This document shows, one piece after another, positions 51,402-59,954 of a stretch of DNA of 64,000 nucleotides (positions within the stretch are counted from its first letter, which is position 1; each line of letters opens with the position of its first letter). Below the pieces are notes generated by a model. That model did no database searches and was not told the origin of the DNA. It saw only the letters and a program-made list of their open reading frames with translations. The stretch is from positions 62,001-126,000 of the forward strand of contig NZ_JAARLZ010000002.1 of NCBI RefSeq assembly GCF_011759365.1. The letters run 5' to 3'. The position numbers were made by a program, and so were the translations under genes. This DNA comes from Luteibacter anthropi (GTDB lineage Bacteria; Pseudomonadota; Gammaproteobacteria; Xanthomonadales; Rhodanobacteraceae).

Positions 51402-53515
51402 GCGAGCCGGCACTTGCCATGCCGGCCATGGCCGCCGTGTGGCCGGCCCTGCGTGAAGAACTCGACGTGCATGTCGCCGGACGCAACCGCGACGGTTCGC
51501 CGGCATGGCATCTGGCCGATCCGGTGCGCAACCAGTTCTTCCGCATTGGCTGGCTTGAATTCGAGATGCTGCGACGCTGGGACCTTGGCGATCCGCAACG
51601 CATCGCCGATGCGGTCGCTGCCGACACTACGTTGATGCCCGGGCCGGACGACGTGCAGGGCTTCGCGCGTTTCCTGCAACAACAGCAACTGACCCGCGAC
51701 ACCAGCCTGCGACCACCGACCTCGGTCGCCCACTGGCTGTTGCACAACTACCTGTTCATCCGCATTCCGTTGATCCGCCCGGAACGCCTGCTGCGCAGGG
51801 CACTGCCTTTCGTCGAGCCGATGTTCGGCATGCGCTTCCTGCTGGTGACCCTGCTGGCCGCTATCGTGGGCGTGCTGTTTGCCGTACGCCAGTGGGACAC
51901 GGTGCTGGCCAACCTGCGTGGTGCGATGAGCTGGGATGGCGTCATCGCCTTCGCCGGTGCATTGATCCTGTCCAAATGCTGGCATGAGCTGGGCCATGCA
52001 TTCATGGCGACGCGTTACGGCGTGAAGGTGGGACACATGGGCATCGCGCTGCTGGTGATGTGGCCCATGGCCTATACCGATACCGGCGAAAGCTGGAAGC
52101 TGGAACGTTCCCGGCGTCGTCTGGCCATCGCCTCGGCCGGCGTGCTGGCCGAACTGGTGCTGGCAGCATGGTGCACCTTGCTCTGGTCGTTCGCGCCGGA
52201 CGGCAACTTCCGCAACGCGCTGTTCTTCCTGGGTACCACGGCCTGGGTGCTGACCCTGCTGGTGAACGTCAGCCCGTTCATGCGCTTCGACGGCTATTTC
52301 ATCCTTGCCGATGCGCTGGATTACCCTGGCCTGCACGAGCGCGCGGGGCGTTGGGCCAAGCGGTGGATGCGTCGCGTCCTGCTCGGCCTGGACGATCCGA
52401 AACCCGATGCGGTGTCGCCGCGATTTGCCGCCTTTCTCACCGTGTTCGCTTTCGCGACATGGGTGTATCGCCTCAGCCTGTTCATCGGCATCGCCGTCGT
52501 CGTCTACCACGCCTTCTTCAAGGCGCTGGGCCTGATCCTGTTTCTTGTGGAAATCGTGACCTTCGTGATGAAGCCCGTATTCAATGAAACCCGCGTGTGG
52601 TGGGCCCGGCGCGACGAGATCCGCTGGTCCGCGCTAAGGGTGCGCCTTATCGTGCCGGCCATGCTCGCGCTGGTGCTGTTCGTGCCGTGGTCGTCGCGGA
52701 TTACTGCCGATGGCGTGGTGGAAGCCGGTTACCGGCAGGCGGTGTTCACGCCCTTCGGCGCGCGTTTGGATGCGATCAACACCCGCGACGGCGACGTGGT
52801 GCCGGCGGGCAAGGTGCTGTTCGAACTGAGCGCACCGGCACCGCAGGACGACGGCGACAAGGCGAGCGTACTGCGCGATGCCTACGAATCGGCGGCGCGT
52901 GGCGCGGTGGCGCTCGACCGCAACGGCGTGGCGAAGCAGGTGGTGGCCGAGCGCATGGCCGAACGCTATACCGCGCAACGCGACGCGAGCATGGCCGAGA
53001 AGGGGCGCCTGCAACTGATCGCCAGTGAACAGGGTGTCGTCCGCGATGTGGACCCGACGCTACGCAAGGGCAACTGGGTGTCACCCGGCACGCGCATCGC
53101 CACCGTGGTGGGCAGCACGCGCTGGCGGGCGGAAGTGCTGGTGCAGGAAGCCGACCGCGCCCGGCTGTCGTCCGGTGCGGCCGTCACCGTCTATCCGCAT
53201 GGTGGGTTGCAACCCCTGCGCGGCAAAATATCCATGCTCGATAGTGGTGCGGTTGACCACCTGCCCAGTCTCGTACTGGCAAAGCCCCACGGCGGCCCCA
53301 TCGCGCTCAACCCGACCCGCCCGGCAAAGGAACTGCGCCCGGCGGGCGTGTGGTATCGCGTGGTGGTGGAAGGCGATGGACTCAAAGAGCCACTGCCGGC
53401 CGAACTGCTGGCCGACGTACGCATCGAAGGCGAGCGACAGAGCCTCGCCCGGCGCTGGGTCGACAGTGCATTGCTGACGATCCTCCAGCAGACCGGGCTG
53501 GGCAAGGAAGGCTGA
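51398..53515 (+). CDS. M50 site-2-protease family membrane protein fused to HlyD-type modules
   Basis: 705 aa; GTG 51398 overlaps the upstream stop (GTGA). Residues ~15-110 form a soluble N-terminal domain (RNQFFRIGWLEFEMLRRWDLGDPQRIADAVAAD) resembling PqqD/RRE winged-helix folds. The membrane core has the M50 zinc motif His196-Glu197-x-x-His200 (CWHELGHAFMATRYG) and the third-ligand motif Asn290...Asp298 (NVSPFMRFDGYFILAD), with about six helices. The C-terminal ~250 residues are a periplasmic barrel-sandwich (GVVEAGYRQAVFTPFGARLDAINTRDGDVVPAG; LIASEQGVVRDVDPTLRKGNWVSPG). It takes the position an ABC exporter would have in a type I system. Proteolytic activity is expected from intact ligands; substrate inferred to be the adhesin. 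Confidence 0.88.
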   Translation: MSEPALAMPAMAAVWPALREELDVHVAGRNRDGSPAWHLADPVRNQFFRIGWLEFEMLRRWDLGDPQRIADAVAADTTLMPGPDDVQGFARFLQQQQLTRDTSLRPPTSVAHWLLHNYLFIRIPLIRPERLLRRALPFVEPMFGMRFLLVTLLAAIVGVLFAVRQWDTVLANLRGAMSWDGVIAFAGALILSKCWHELGHAFMATRYGVKVGHMGIALLVMWPMAYTDTGESWKLERSRRRLAIASAGVLAELVLAAWCTLLWSFAPDGNFRNALFFLGTTAWVLTLLVNVSPFMRFDGYFILADALDYPGLHERAGRWAKRWMRRVLLGLDDPKPDAVSPRFAAFLTVFAFATWVYRLSLFIGIAVVVYHAFFKALGLILFLVEIVTFVMKPVFNETRVWWARRDEIRWSALRVRLIVPAMLALVLFVPWSSRITADGVVEAGYRQAVFTPFGARLDAINTRDGDVVPAGKVLFELSAPAPQDDGDKASVLRDAYESAARGAVALDRNGVAKQVVAERMAERYTAQRDASMAEKGRLQLIASEQGVVRDVDPTLRKGNWVSPGTRIATVVGSTRWRAEVLVQEADRARLSSGAAVTVYPHGGLQPLRGKISMLDSGAVDHLPSLVLAKPHGGPIALNPTRPAKELRPAGVWYRVVVEGDGLKEPLPAELLADVRIEGERQSLARRWVDSALLTILQQTGLGKEG

Positions 53516-53519
53516 CGCC

Positions 53520-55619
53520 TTACATGTTCAGTTGCAGCTTCATCCAGGCCGTGCGGCCCGGCTCGTTGACGCGCAGCGTATCGGCATAGCCGACCAGGCC
53601 CACGGTCGATGCATTCACATGCTCGGCGTAGGTCTTGTTCAGCAGGTTGTCGAAGCCTGCACTGAGGGTGAGCTGCTTCGTGAGGCGATAGCCGCCATTG
53701 AGCGAGAAGACGCCAAAGCCCGCCGTCGGCCCGAGATCCAGTCCGACGATATTGCCATCGCCCACCGAGACGCGATGCTGGGCGGCCGCGACGCGCCACA
53801 AGCCACCCACGGACCATGTGCCCGTGTCGTAGGTGAGGCCCAGGCGGGTTTCCAGTGGCGGAATCTGTGGCAGGGGACGTCCGTCACTGCGGTTTTCGCC
53901 CCAGGCATAGGCCAGCGTGCCATCAAGCTTCCAGCGGGGTGACAAGGCTACGACGGCGCCGGCCTCGCCACCGGCGATGCGTGCATCGATATTGCTGGCC
54001 CGGCCCATGGCCATCATGCCGCGGCCACCGCGCAACAGGATGAAATCGTCCACGACACCGGCGTATGCCGATACCCATGCCTGCCAGCCTTCGCCACGGA
54101 ACTGGGCGCCGATGTCGAGCTGGGTGGTGCGTTCGGGACGTGTGCGGCGAAAGCTGTCGAGGCTCTTCTGCGTATAACGGCCGAACAGCTCCCAGTAATC
54201 GGGAAAGCGTTCGACGTGGCCGATACCGGCATACAACGTGGCCGGCATCGTCGTCAGGTCGCGCTCGTAGCGCATGAAGCCGGACTTCAGCCAGGACGAG
54301 CGGCTTGCATCGATCGTGCTTCCATTGCCGGGCATGGCCATCGCGCCCATGTCCCCCTGCGATATGGACGACAGGCCATAACCGCGGGCCTGCGCACGGT
54401 CGAGGCGTAGGCCGCCCAGCAGCCTTTCGCGCTGGGCGACATGCCAGGTGGCTTCGGCGAAGGCGCCCACGATGGCCATGCGCTCGTCGCGATCACGCGG
54501 CAACGCCCGGTAATAAGGCAGCATGCCGTCGCGGGGACCACCGTTGCGCGCCGTATGCGTATTGCGCGAACCATCGATGCCGGTGACGAGATTGAACGAC
54601 TGTGCCCAATCGAAGGTGGCGGCCACGCGACCGCCCACGGTACGGCGGGCGACGTCGCTGGCCATCGCCATGGGCATCATCGAGGCCGGGTCGGGATGGC
54701 GCAGCGTGTAGTTGTCCATCACATGGTCGGCATAGTTCACATAGGCCTGTGCTTCCAGCTTCGTGAAGTGCTCGCTCATGTGCTCGCGAACGAATTTCAG
54801 TCCGGCGCTTTCGCGGAGGAACTGCGATCCGTCCATGCCGCTGAACGCATAGGCCGCCTTGCCGTCACCGCGACCGACAGTCAGTTCGACGCGGGTATCG
54901 TCATCGGGCGTCCAGCCGATCGTCGCATCGGCATTCCAGCGGTCGTAATAGGAATGCACGCGACGGCCGTCGCCGTCTTCATAGTCCTGCGAGCGGGTGT
55001 GATTGGCCGTGATGCCGAGGTAACCGGTGGCATCGCCGCCGCGAAGGTCCAGCGACTGGTCGTTGCGCCCCCACGAGCCCCCCAGCATGCTGCCATCCAG
55101 CGAGACGGTGGGCCGGGTGTAACGGGTGAACTCCCTGTCGAAGAGCACGGTGCCGGCGGAGTTGCCCGGGCCATGGATCACGGTTTGCGGCCCCTTGATG
55201 ATGGTGACCTTGTCGAAACTCTGCGGCGATATGTATGAGGTGGGTGGGTCCATGCGCGAGGGACAACCGCCGCCGATCTGGCCGCCATCGACCAGGATAT
55301 TCAGTCGCGAACCGCTCATGCCGCGCAGCATCGGATCACCGTTCGTGCCGCCCTTGCGGATGGTGGCGAAGCCGGGGATGGACTTCAGGAAGTCCGCGCC
55401 GTCGCTTGCCGGCACGGGCTGGCGTGGCGCTTTCGGGTCGGTAACCACGGTGAGGGGCGCCGTCTGCATCGGCGCGGTCACGACGATGGGTGTCAACGAC
55501 GATGGCGGTGGCTCGTCGTTTGCCACGGCGACGGGAGAAAGCACGAGTGCAAGCGTGGCGGGCAGGATGCGGTGGCGGACGCGCACGGAGGCGCGCACCG
55601 CGAGGATGCGATGAGACAT
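53520..55619 (-). CDS. TonB-dependent copper receptor (OprC/NosA family)
   Basis: 699 aa with signal peptide (LPATLALVLSPVAVAN). The plug domain contains SIPGFATIRKGGTNGDPMLRGMSGSRLNILVDGG, then GGCPSRMDPPTSYISPQSFDKVTIIKGPQTV, the latter characteristic of the OprC/NosA copper receptors. Met-rich stretches (MMPMAMA, GAMAMPG) could bind copper. The 22-strand barrel ends normally (RTAWMKLQLNM). It forms an operon with the DUF2946 protein upstream (60 bases apart) and is convergent with the M50 gene, with 4 bases between. Confidence 0.92.
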   Translation of the reverse strand: MSHRILAVRASVRVRHRILPATLALVLSPVAVANDEPPPSSLTPIVVTAPMQTAPLTVVTDPKAPRQPVPASDGADFLKSIPGFATIRKGGTNGDPMLRGMSGSRLNILVDGGQIGGGCPSRMDPPTSYISPQSFDKVTIIKGPQTVIHGPGNSAGTVLFDREFTRYTRPTVSLDGSMLGGSWGRNDQSLDLRGGDATGYLGITANHTRSQDYEDGDGRRVHSYYDRWNADATIGWTPDDDTRVELTVGRGDGKAAYAFSGMDGSQFLRESAGLKFVREHMSEHFTKLEAQAYVNYADHVMDNYTLRHPDPASMMPMAMASDVARRTVGGRVAATFDWAQSFNLVTGIDGSRNTHTARNGGPRDGMLPYYRALPRDRDERMAIVGAFAEATWHVAQRERLLGGLRLDRAQARGYGLSSISQGDMGAMAMPGNGSTIDASRSSWLKSGFMRYERDLTTMPATLYAGIGHVERFPDYWELFGRYTQKSLDSFRRTRPERTTQLDIGAQFRGEGWQAWVSAYAGVVDDFILLRGGRGMMAMGRASNIDARIAGGEAGAVVALSPRWKLDGTLAYAWGENRSDGRPLPQIPPLETRLGLTYDTGTWSVGGLWRVAAAQHRVSVGDGNIVGLDLGPTAGFGVFSLNGGYRLTKQLTLSAGFDNLLNKTYAEHVNASTVGLVGYADTLRVNEPGRTAWMKLQLNM

Positions 55620-55678
55620 GGTGATTCCCTGAAAGGCCTGGCGAAAGGCACGCGCCCGATGGCGCGTGCACGCGAAAC

Positions 55679-56107
55679 TCAGCTCAGGGCACAGGGAGGT
55701 CCGCGCGGTGCGATATCACGCAGCCATGGCAGCAGCGGTCGCGGCGAAACGGGCAGGGGGCCCGGCGCACGGATATCGGTGGCCGGCGGCCGCATGAGTG
55801 CGACGGCAAGCCCAGGCAGGAGCGGGTGGTGAGCAAGGAACGAGCAGTATCCGCAGGCATCGAGCAGGCCGGCGTGATGCCTGTCGCCGTGATGATCCGG
55901 CTCGCACCAGGCGCCATCCACCACCTCGTCGATGGTGGCGGCCCGCAGCTCGGATACGACCGGGGCGATCGACAGCAGCCCGGCTGCCACGAAGGCCAGC
56001 CAGCCGAACCATGATCGCCATGTGCGCTTCCCTGACACGTTCCCCGGGAGTTCCTCGATTCCGATGCCCGGATGATGCCAGCGCCTTGCGCCGCCCGAGG
56101 GCGGCAC
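55679..56107 (-). CDS. DUF2946 family protein (copper-receptor partner)
   Basis: Up to 142 aa. The hydrophobic segment (FGWLAFVAAGLLSIAPVVSEL) is followed by the family's ACGYCSFLAHHPLLPG motif and the terminal RGPPCALS. The frame is open to a GTG at 56107, but an internal GTG at 56038 (MSGKRTWRSWFGW) gives the more usual length with the hydrophobic segment at the start; neither has a strong ribosome site. DUF2946 genes typically sit with OprC-type receptors and are thought to be copper-related; the His-rich DHHGDRHH stretch supports metal binding. Confidence 0.78.
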   Translation of the reverse strand: MPPSGGARRWHHPGIGIEELPGNVSGKRTWRSWFGWLAFVAAGLLSIAPVVSELRAATIDEVVDGAWCEPDHHGDRHHAGLLDACGYCSFLAHHPLLPGLAVALMRPPATDIRAPGPLPVSPRPLLPWLRDIAPRGPPCALS

Positions 56108-56269
56108 ATTGCCGCGCCCTATGTGAAAACCGCTACGGGCGGGCCGTCAGGCGCAGGGGAAGCCGCTCCTCCGGCCGCAGTGAGATGGTGAAGACCGGCC
56201 GGGGCCCGGGCGAATTATCTGGGATGGAGATATCGAAGCGTTGCAGCGGTCGCGGCGGACGCTCCATCG

Positions 56270-57184
56270 TCAACGGAACGTCAGCTGTGTCGCTTCTCGC
56301 TTACCCTGTACGAAACCGGCCTGGGCAGAGGGCGCACGGGTTGCCAGGTCCATCTGATTCGTACCCATGGCGACGCGGGACTCGGCGTCCGGGGAGATCA
56401 CGACGACGTGACTGCCCTGGCTGCGCAACGATTCAACCTGACTTGCCAGGTCGTTTCCCCATTCCGGAGATCTACGCAAGCCCTCGAACTGTCCCGGTGG
56501 TAGTGGACCGCTTCGTTCACTGAACGGCGTGAGCACCACGACGTTTGCATAGCTTGAGGCGAGATCGGCATTGTCGGTAGAGCGCACGCCGCCGTTGATG
56601 TAGTGAACCCCGTGGATCGTGTGCGTGGGGCCGCCGGGCAAAGCCGTACTCGCGGTCACCGCGTCCACCAGCTCGACTCCGGAATGGCGGTCGAACAAGG
56701 CTGGTTCTCCGGTATGGGCGTTGACAGCCACCAGGACCATCGGTTTTTCCGGCCATTCCAGATTTGGCAGCCGTGAGGCAACCAGTGCGCGCCGTCGTTG
56801 AGCTGCCGAGCCATCGAGCATGGAGTTGCATTCCAACCCGAACGCACCCATCGCACGACATAGATCGGCGGCCGAGGTGGCAGCCGCGCCGATCGCTCTC
56901 ATCCGTTCGAAAACCGCGTCCATTGGCATGGGCGGGGACCCTTGCGGGCGCTGCCCGACCGGCTGCGTTACTTCAGACAAAATGCCAGACAACAACATAG
57001 CGGGGGTCCGGCCGCTTCGCAGGTGCGCTGCCGCAGTGGCACCGGACGAGGTGCCGATCACCAGGTCGGCAGCCTCGGTCATATCGATTCCCGCATCGGC
57101 CAGCCCGGCGATAACGCCGATCATCCAGGCATTTCCCGCAGCCCCACCACCACCGAGAACCAGGGCCATATGTTTTTCAGTCAT
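56270..57184 (-). CDS. Patatin-like phospholipase family protein with altered catalytic Asp
   Basis: A 304-aa protein with oxyanion loop GGGGAAG (11-17) and nucleophile motif GTSSG (Ser46). The patatin DG[GA] motif appears as YINGGVRSTDNADLA, with Asn197 in place of the catalytic Asp (codon AAC). The rest of the fold is complete. It could be an inactive or altered esterase, or a sequence variant. Monocistronic. No signal peptide, so cytoplasmic or membrane-associated. Confidence 0.85.
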   Translation of the reverse strand: MTEKHMALVLGGGGAAGNAWMIGVIAGLADAGIDMTEAADLVIGTSSGATAAAHLRSGRTPAMLLSGILSEVTQPVGQRPQGSPPMPMDAVFERMRAIGAAATSAADLCRAMGAFGLECNSMLDGSAAQRRRALVASRLPNLEWPEKPMVLVAVNAHTGEPALFDRHSGVELVDAVTASTALPGGPTHTIHGVHYINGGVRSTDNADLASSYANVVVLTPFSERSGPLPPGQFEGLRRSPEWGNDLASQVESLRSQGSHVVVISPDAESRVAMGTNQMDLATRAPSAQAGFVQGKREATQLTFR

Positions 57185-57233
57185 CTGCCGCTGCCCCGGA
57201 TAGCCTGTTCAATGCGCCTATGCTAATACGCAA

Positions 57234-59888
57234 TCAGGGTCCCTTGACGGCCTTCACCATGGCATCCGGCCGCACGTACTTCGCGAAGGCCTGCTGCACT
57301 TCCGGGGCGGTGAGCGCCAGGTAGTGCTGTGCGGCGACAGTCACGGCGTCCAGGGGCTTGTCTTCCTGCGACATCGACAGCAGCTGGCCACCGATGGCCC
57401 CGAAACTGGACTCGCCCAACGGAATGCGACGTAGCAGGATGCCTTTGGCCTGCCTGAGTTCGGCATCGGTCACGGGTTCCTGCTGCATGCGCTTCAGGTT
57501 CTGCACCACCAGTGCACTGGCCGTGCCGACCTTGTCGGGATCGGAGCCGAACTCCACCCGGTAGACACTGCGATGCTTATGCGCATCGAAGGCCATGCCC
57601 ACGGAGTAGACCAGGCCCTGCTTCTCGCGCAGGTCGCGGGTGAGGCGCGAGGCGTAGAAGCCACCGCCCAGCACCTGGTTGCCCAGGTTGATGGCATAGC
57701 GCGCCGGGTCGTCATAGGTGATGTCGATGGTCTGCGCGATCTCCACCTCGTCCTGCGTGGCGCTTTTATCAGGTACGTGCAGTTGCCCGGCGGGGTTGGC
57801 AGGCACGGCGGCGTATTCGGTCTGCGGCTTGGGCCCCGTGGCCTTCCAGTCACCGAAGGCCTGCTCGATCACCTGCCTTGCCTGCGCAGGATCGACCTTG
57901 CCCACGATGACGATGGTGGTCAGGTCGGGGCGGAACGTCTGGTTGTAGTACGCCTTGACCTTGTCCAGCGTGAGTGCCGATACGGACTGCGGCGTGGCAT
58001 GGCGAAGTTCGGCATCGCCGGCCGGAAGCAAGGCCTTGTTCAATCCGTAGCGAAACAGGAAGCCGGGTGACTGCAGCACCCCCGTGACTTCGCTGAGCAC
58101 CTGGCGCTGCATGACGGCGAAGCCTTCGGCAGGCAGGGCCGGATGCAGTTCGTTGTCGGCCAGTAGTTTCACGCCATCGACAAAATGGGCAGAAGGTACC
58201 GATAGCGAGAAGCGGTAGCCGGCGCGCACGCGTGCGCTGATGGCGTCCTGTGCTTCCTGCCACTGCAGGCGGTTCATGCTGGTGGTGCCATAGGGGAACA
58301 GGCCGGCAAGAAGGCCGGAAATACCCTCTTCACCCGGGGCAGCCAGCGTATCCTCGTTGGTCTTGATGCTGCCGAAGAGCTCCACCGTGTCGCTGATGGT
58401 TTCCGGCTGCACGATCAGTTTCAGGCCGTTGGGCAGCACATAGGACACCGGGTGCATCGATGACGCCGGCACGTCCAGCTTCGCAAACGCCTGCTCGGCC
58501 CAGTCGGGTAGCTGTACGGGTTTGTCGGGCGTGGAGGAGAAGCTCTCTGCTCCTCCGAAGCCCTTGCCTTCGCCCGGCTTGCCCGAGCTTTCCGGCGTAA
58601 GGATGGCGGTGATGGCGTGCGCCGGGTCCAGGCTTTTCTTCGCCAGCGCGTTCACCGCTTCCGGTGTCACCGCCTCGATGGCCGCCTTGAGCGCTTCGGG
58701 CGATTCGGCACCCTGGAAAGCCAGCGCATCCGACCACGTATTGGCCAGGCCGCCGACCGAGTTCTTGCTGAATTCCATGGATGCGATGGCATTGCGCTTG
58801 GCGGCTTCGACCAGGGCTGGATCGATACCCTTGTTCGCCGCATCGGCGAGAATGCCCCGCATCTTCGCCAGTACGGGCTGCGGATTGCCACCCTTCGGGA
58901 AGATTCCGATCGCCATGCCGATGCCCGCCTGGGGCATGGCTTCTGCGCTGAAGCCACCGAACAGGGCCGTACCGTCGAAACGCATGCCGGCCAGCGCGGC
59001 GCGCTGCGAACCCAGTGCGATGCCCAGCACCATGGCGGTGGCGTGATCCTTCGAGGTGAGTCCGGGCAGGCGATAACCGAGGTACACCGAGCCGTAGGGC
59101 GCATCGGTGGTTACCTGCATGGTTTTTGCCGCCACCGGTTTGAAATCGAAGGCAGGACGGGCGGGCAGGGTCTTGCGCGGTATGTCGCCGAACTGCTGCC
59201 TGACCATCGCCAGTGTTGCGGCAGGATCGACGTCGCCGGAAACCACCAGGATCGCGTTGTTCGGCGCATACCAGGTATCGACGAACTGCTTCAGCATGGG
59301 CGCCGTGGTCTTGTCGAACGAGTCACGGGTGCCGAGCGGTGTATGCGCGTAGGGCGTGCCGGCAAACATCTGCTCCAGCATCTGTGTATAGAACTTGAAG
59401 TTCGGGCTGGAGAGATCACGCGAGACCTCCTGCTCGATCGCACCGCGCTCTTTGTCCCATTCCTTCGGGTCCATGTCTACGCCACGCATGCGCATGCTTT
59501 CCAGACGCAGCGCGACTTCGAGATCCTGCGAGGGTGCCACGAAGTAGTACTGCGTCACGCCCTGGGTGGTGTCCGCGTTGAACGCGCCGCCCATGTTGGC
59601 GGCAATGGCCGAAAGCTGATCCTTGCTCAGGCCGGGGCTGCCCCGGAACATCATGTGTTCCACGGCATGCGCGGTGCCGGGGAAGCCATCCGGCACTTCG
59701 TCGGAGCCGGCGAGGTAGTTGATCTCGGTCGTAATCACGGGAGCCAGCGTATCGCGCACGATCACGACGCGAAGGCCGTTGTCGAGCGTGGCACGGGTCA
59801 CCTCGGCATCGCCGGTCACGGCCAGGGCGCTGCCGGAAGCCAGCGCCAGGCTGATGGCGGCGGCCAGTCTCAGGGTGAACATCTTCAC
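57234..59888 (-). CDS. Periplasmic M16 (pitrilysin-type) zinc peptidase
   Basis: 884 aa from GTG 59888, preceded by AGGA 7 bases upstream. Signal peptide (LRLAAAISLALASGSALA). The inverted zinc motif HxxEH is His74-Glu77-His78 (TAHAVEHMMF), and the downstream Glu ligand region is ERGAIEQEV. It has two N/C-type M16 halves as in single-chain family members; the second half (residues ~460-880) lacks the zinc motif, as is usual. It degrades peptides in the periplasm. Confidence 0.93.
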   Translation of the reverse strand: MKMFTLRLAAAISLALASGSALAVTGDAEVTRATLDNGLRVVIVRDTLAPVITTEINYLAGSDEVPDGFPGTAHAVEHMMFRGSPGLSKDQLSAIAANMGGAFNADTTQGVTQYYFVAPSQDLEVALRLESMRMRGVDMDPKEWDKERGAIEQEVSRDLSSPNFKFYTQMLEQMFAGTPYAHTPLGTRDSFDKTTAPMLKQFVDTWYAPNNAILVVSGDVDPAATLAMVRQQFGDIPRKTLPARPAFDFKPVAAKTMQVTTDAPYGSVYLGYRLPGLTSKDHATAMVLGIALGSQRAALAGMRFDGTALFGGFSAEAMPQAGIGMAIGIFPKGGNPQPVLAKMRGILADAANKGIDPALVEAAKRNAIASMEFSKNSVGGLANTWSDALAFQGAESPEALKAAIEAVTPEAVNALAKKSLDPAHAITAILTPESSGKPGEGKGFGGAESFSSTPDKPVQLPDWAEQAFAKLDVPASSMHPVSYVLPNGLKLIVQPETISDTVELFGSIKTNEDTLAAPGEEGISGLLAGLFPYGTTSMNRLQWQEAQDAISARVRAGYRFSLSVPSAHFVDGVKLLADNELHPALPAEGFAVMQRQVLSEVTGVLQSPGFLFRYGLNKALLPAGDAELRHATPQSVSALTLDKVKAYYNQTFRPDLTTIVIVGKVDPAQARQVIEQAFGDWKATGPKPQTEYAAVPANPAGQLHVPDKSATQDEVEIAQTIDITYDDPARYAINLGNQVLGGGFYASRLTRDLREKQGLVYSVGMAFDAHKHRSVYRVEFGSDPDKVGTASALVVQNLKRMQQEPVTDAELRQAKGILLRRIPLGESSFGAIGGQLLSMSQEDKPLDAVTVAAQHYLALTAPEVQQAFAKYVRPDAMVKAVKGP

Positions 59889-59954
59889 TGCGCAATCCTT
59901 ATATAGCGTCTGAGTTCCGTTTCGTGTGCAGTCTTGTTACGACGCCCGGGCAAG

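Noticed and set aside
55684-56109. Alternative frame over the DUF2946 gene (MCRPRAAQGAG...)
   Set aside because: The neighbouring frame contains the DUF2946 ACGYC motif and hydrophobic helix; this frame is Pro/Arg/Ser-rich noise.
58617-59906. 429-codon plus-strand frame opposite the M16 peptidase
   Set aside because: The M16 gene has signal peptide, zinc motif and full length; the opposite frame is Arg/His/Gly-rich without domains.
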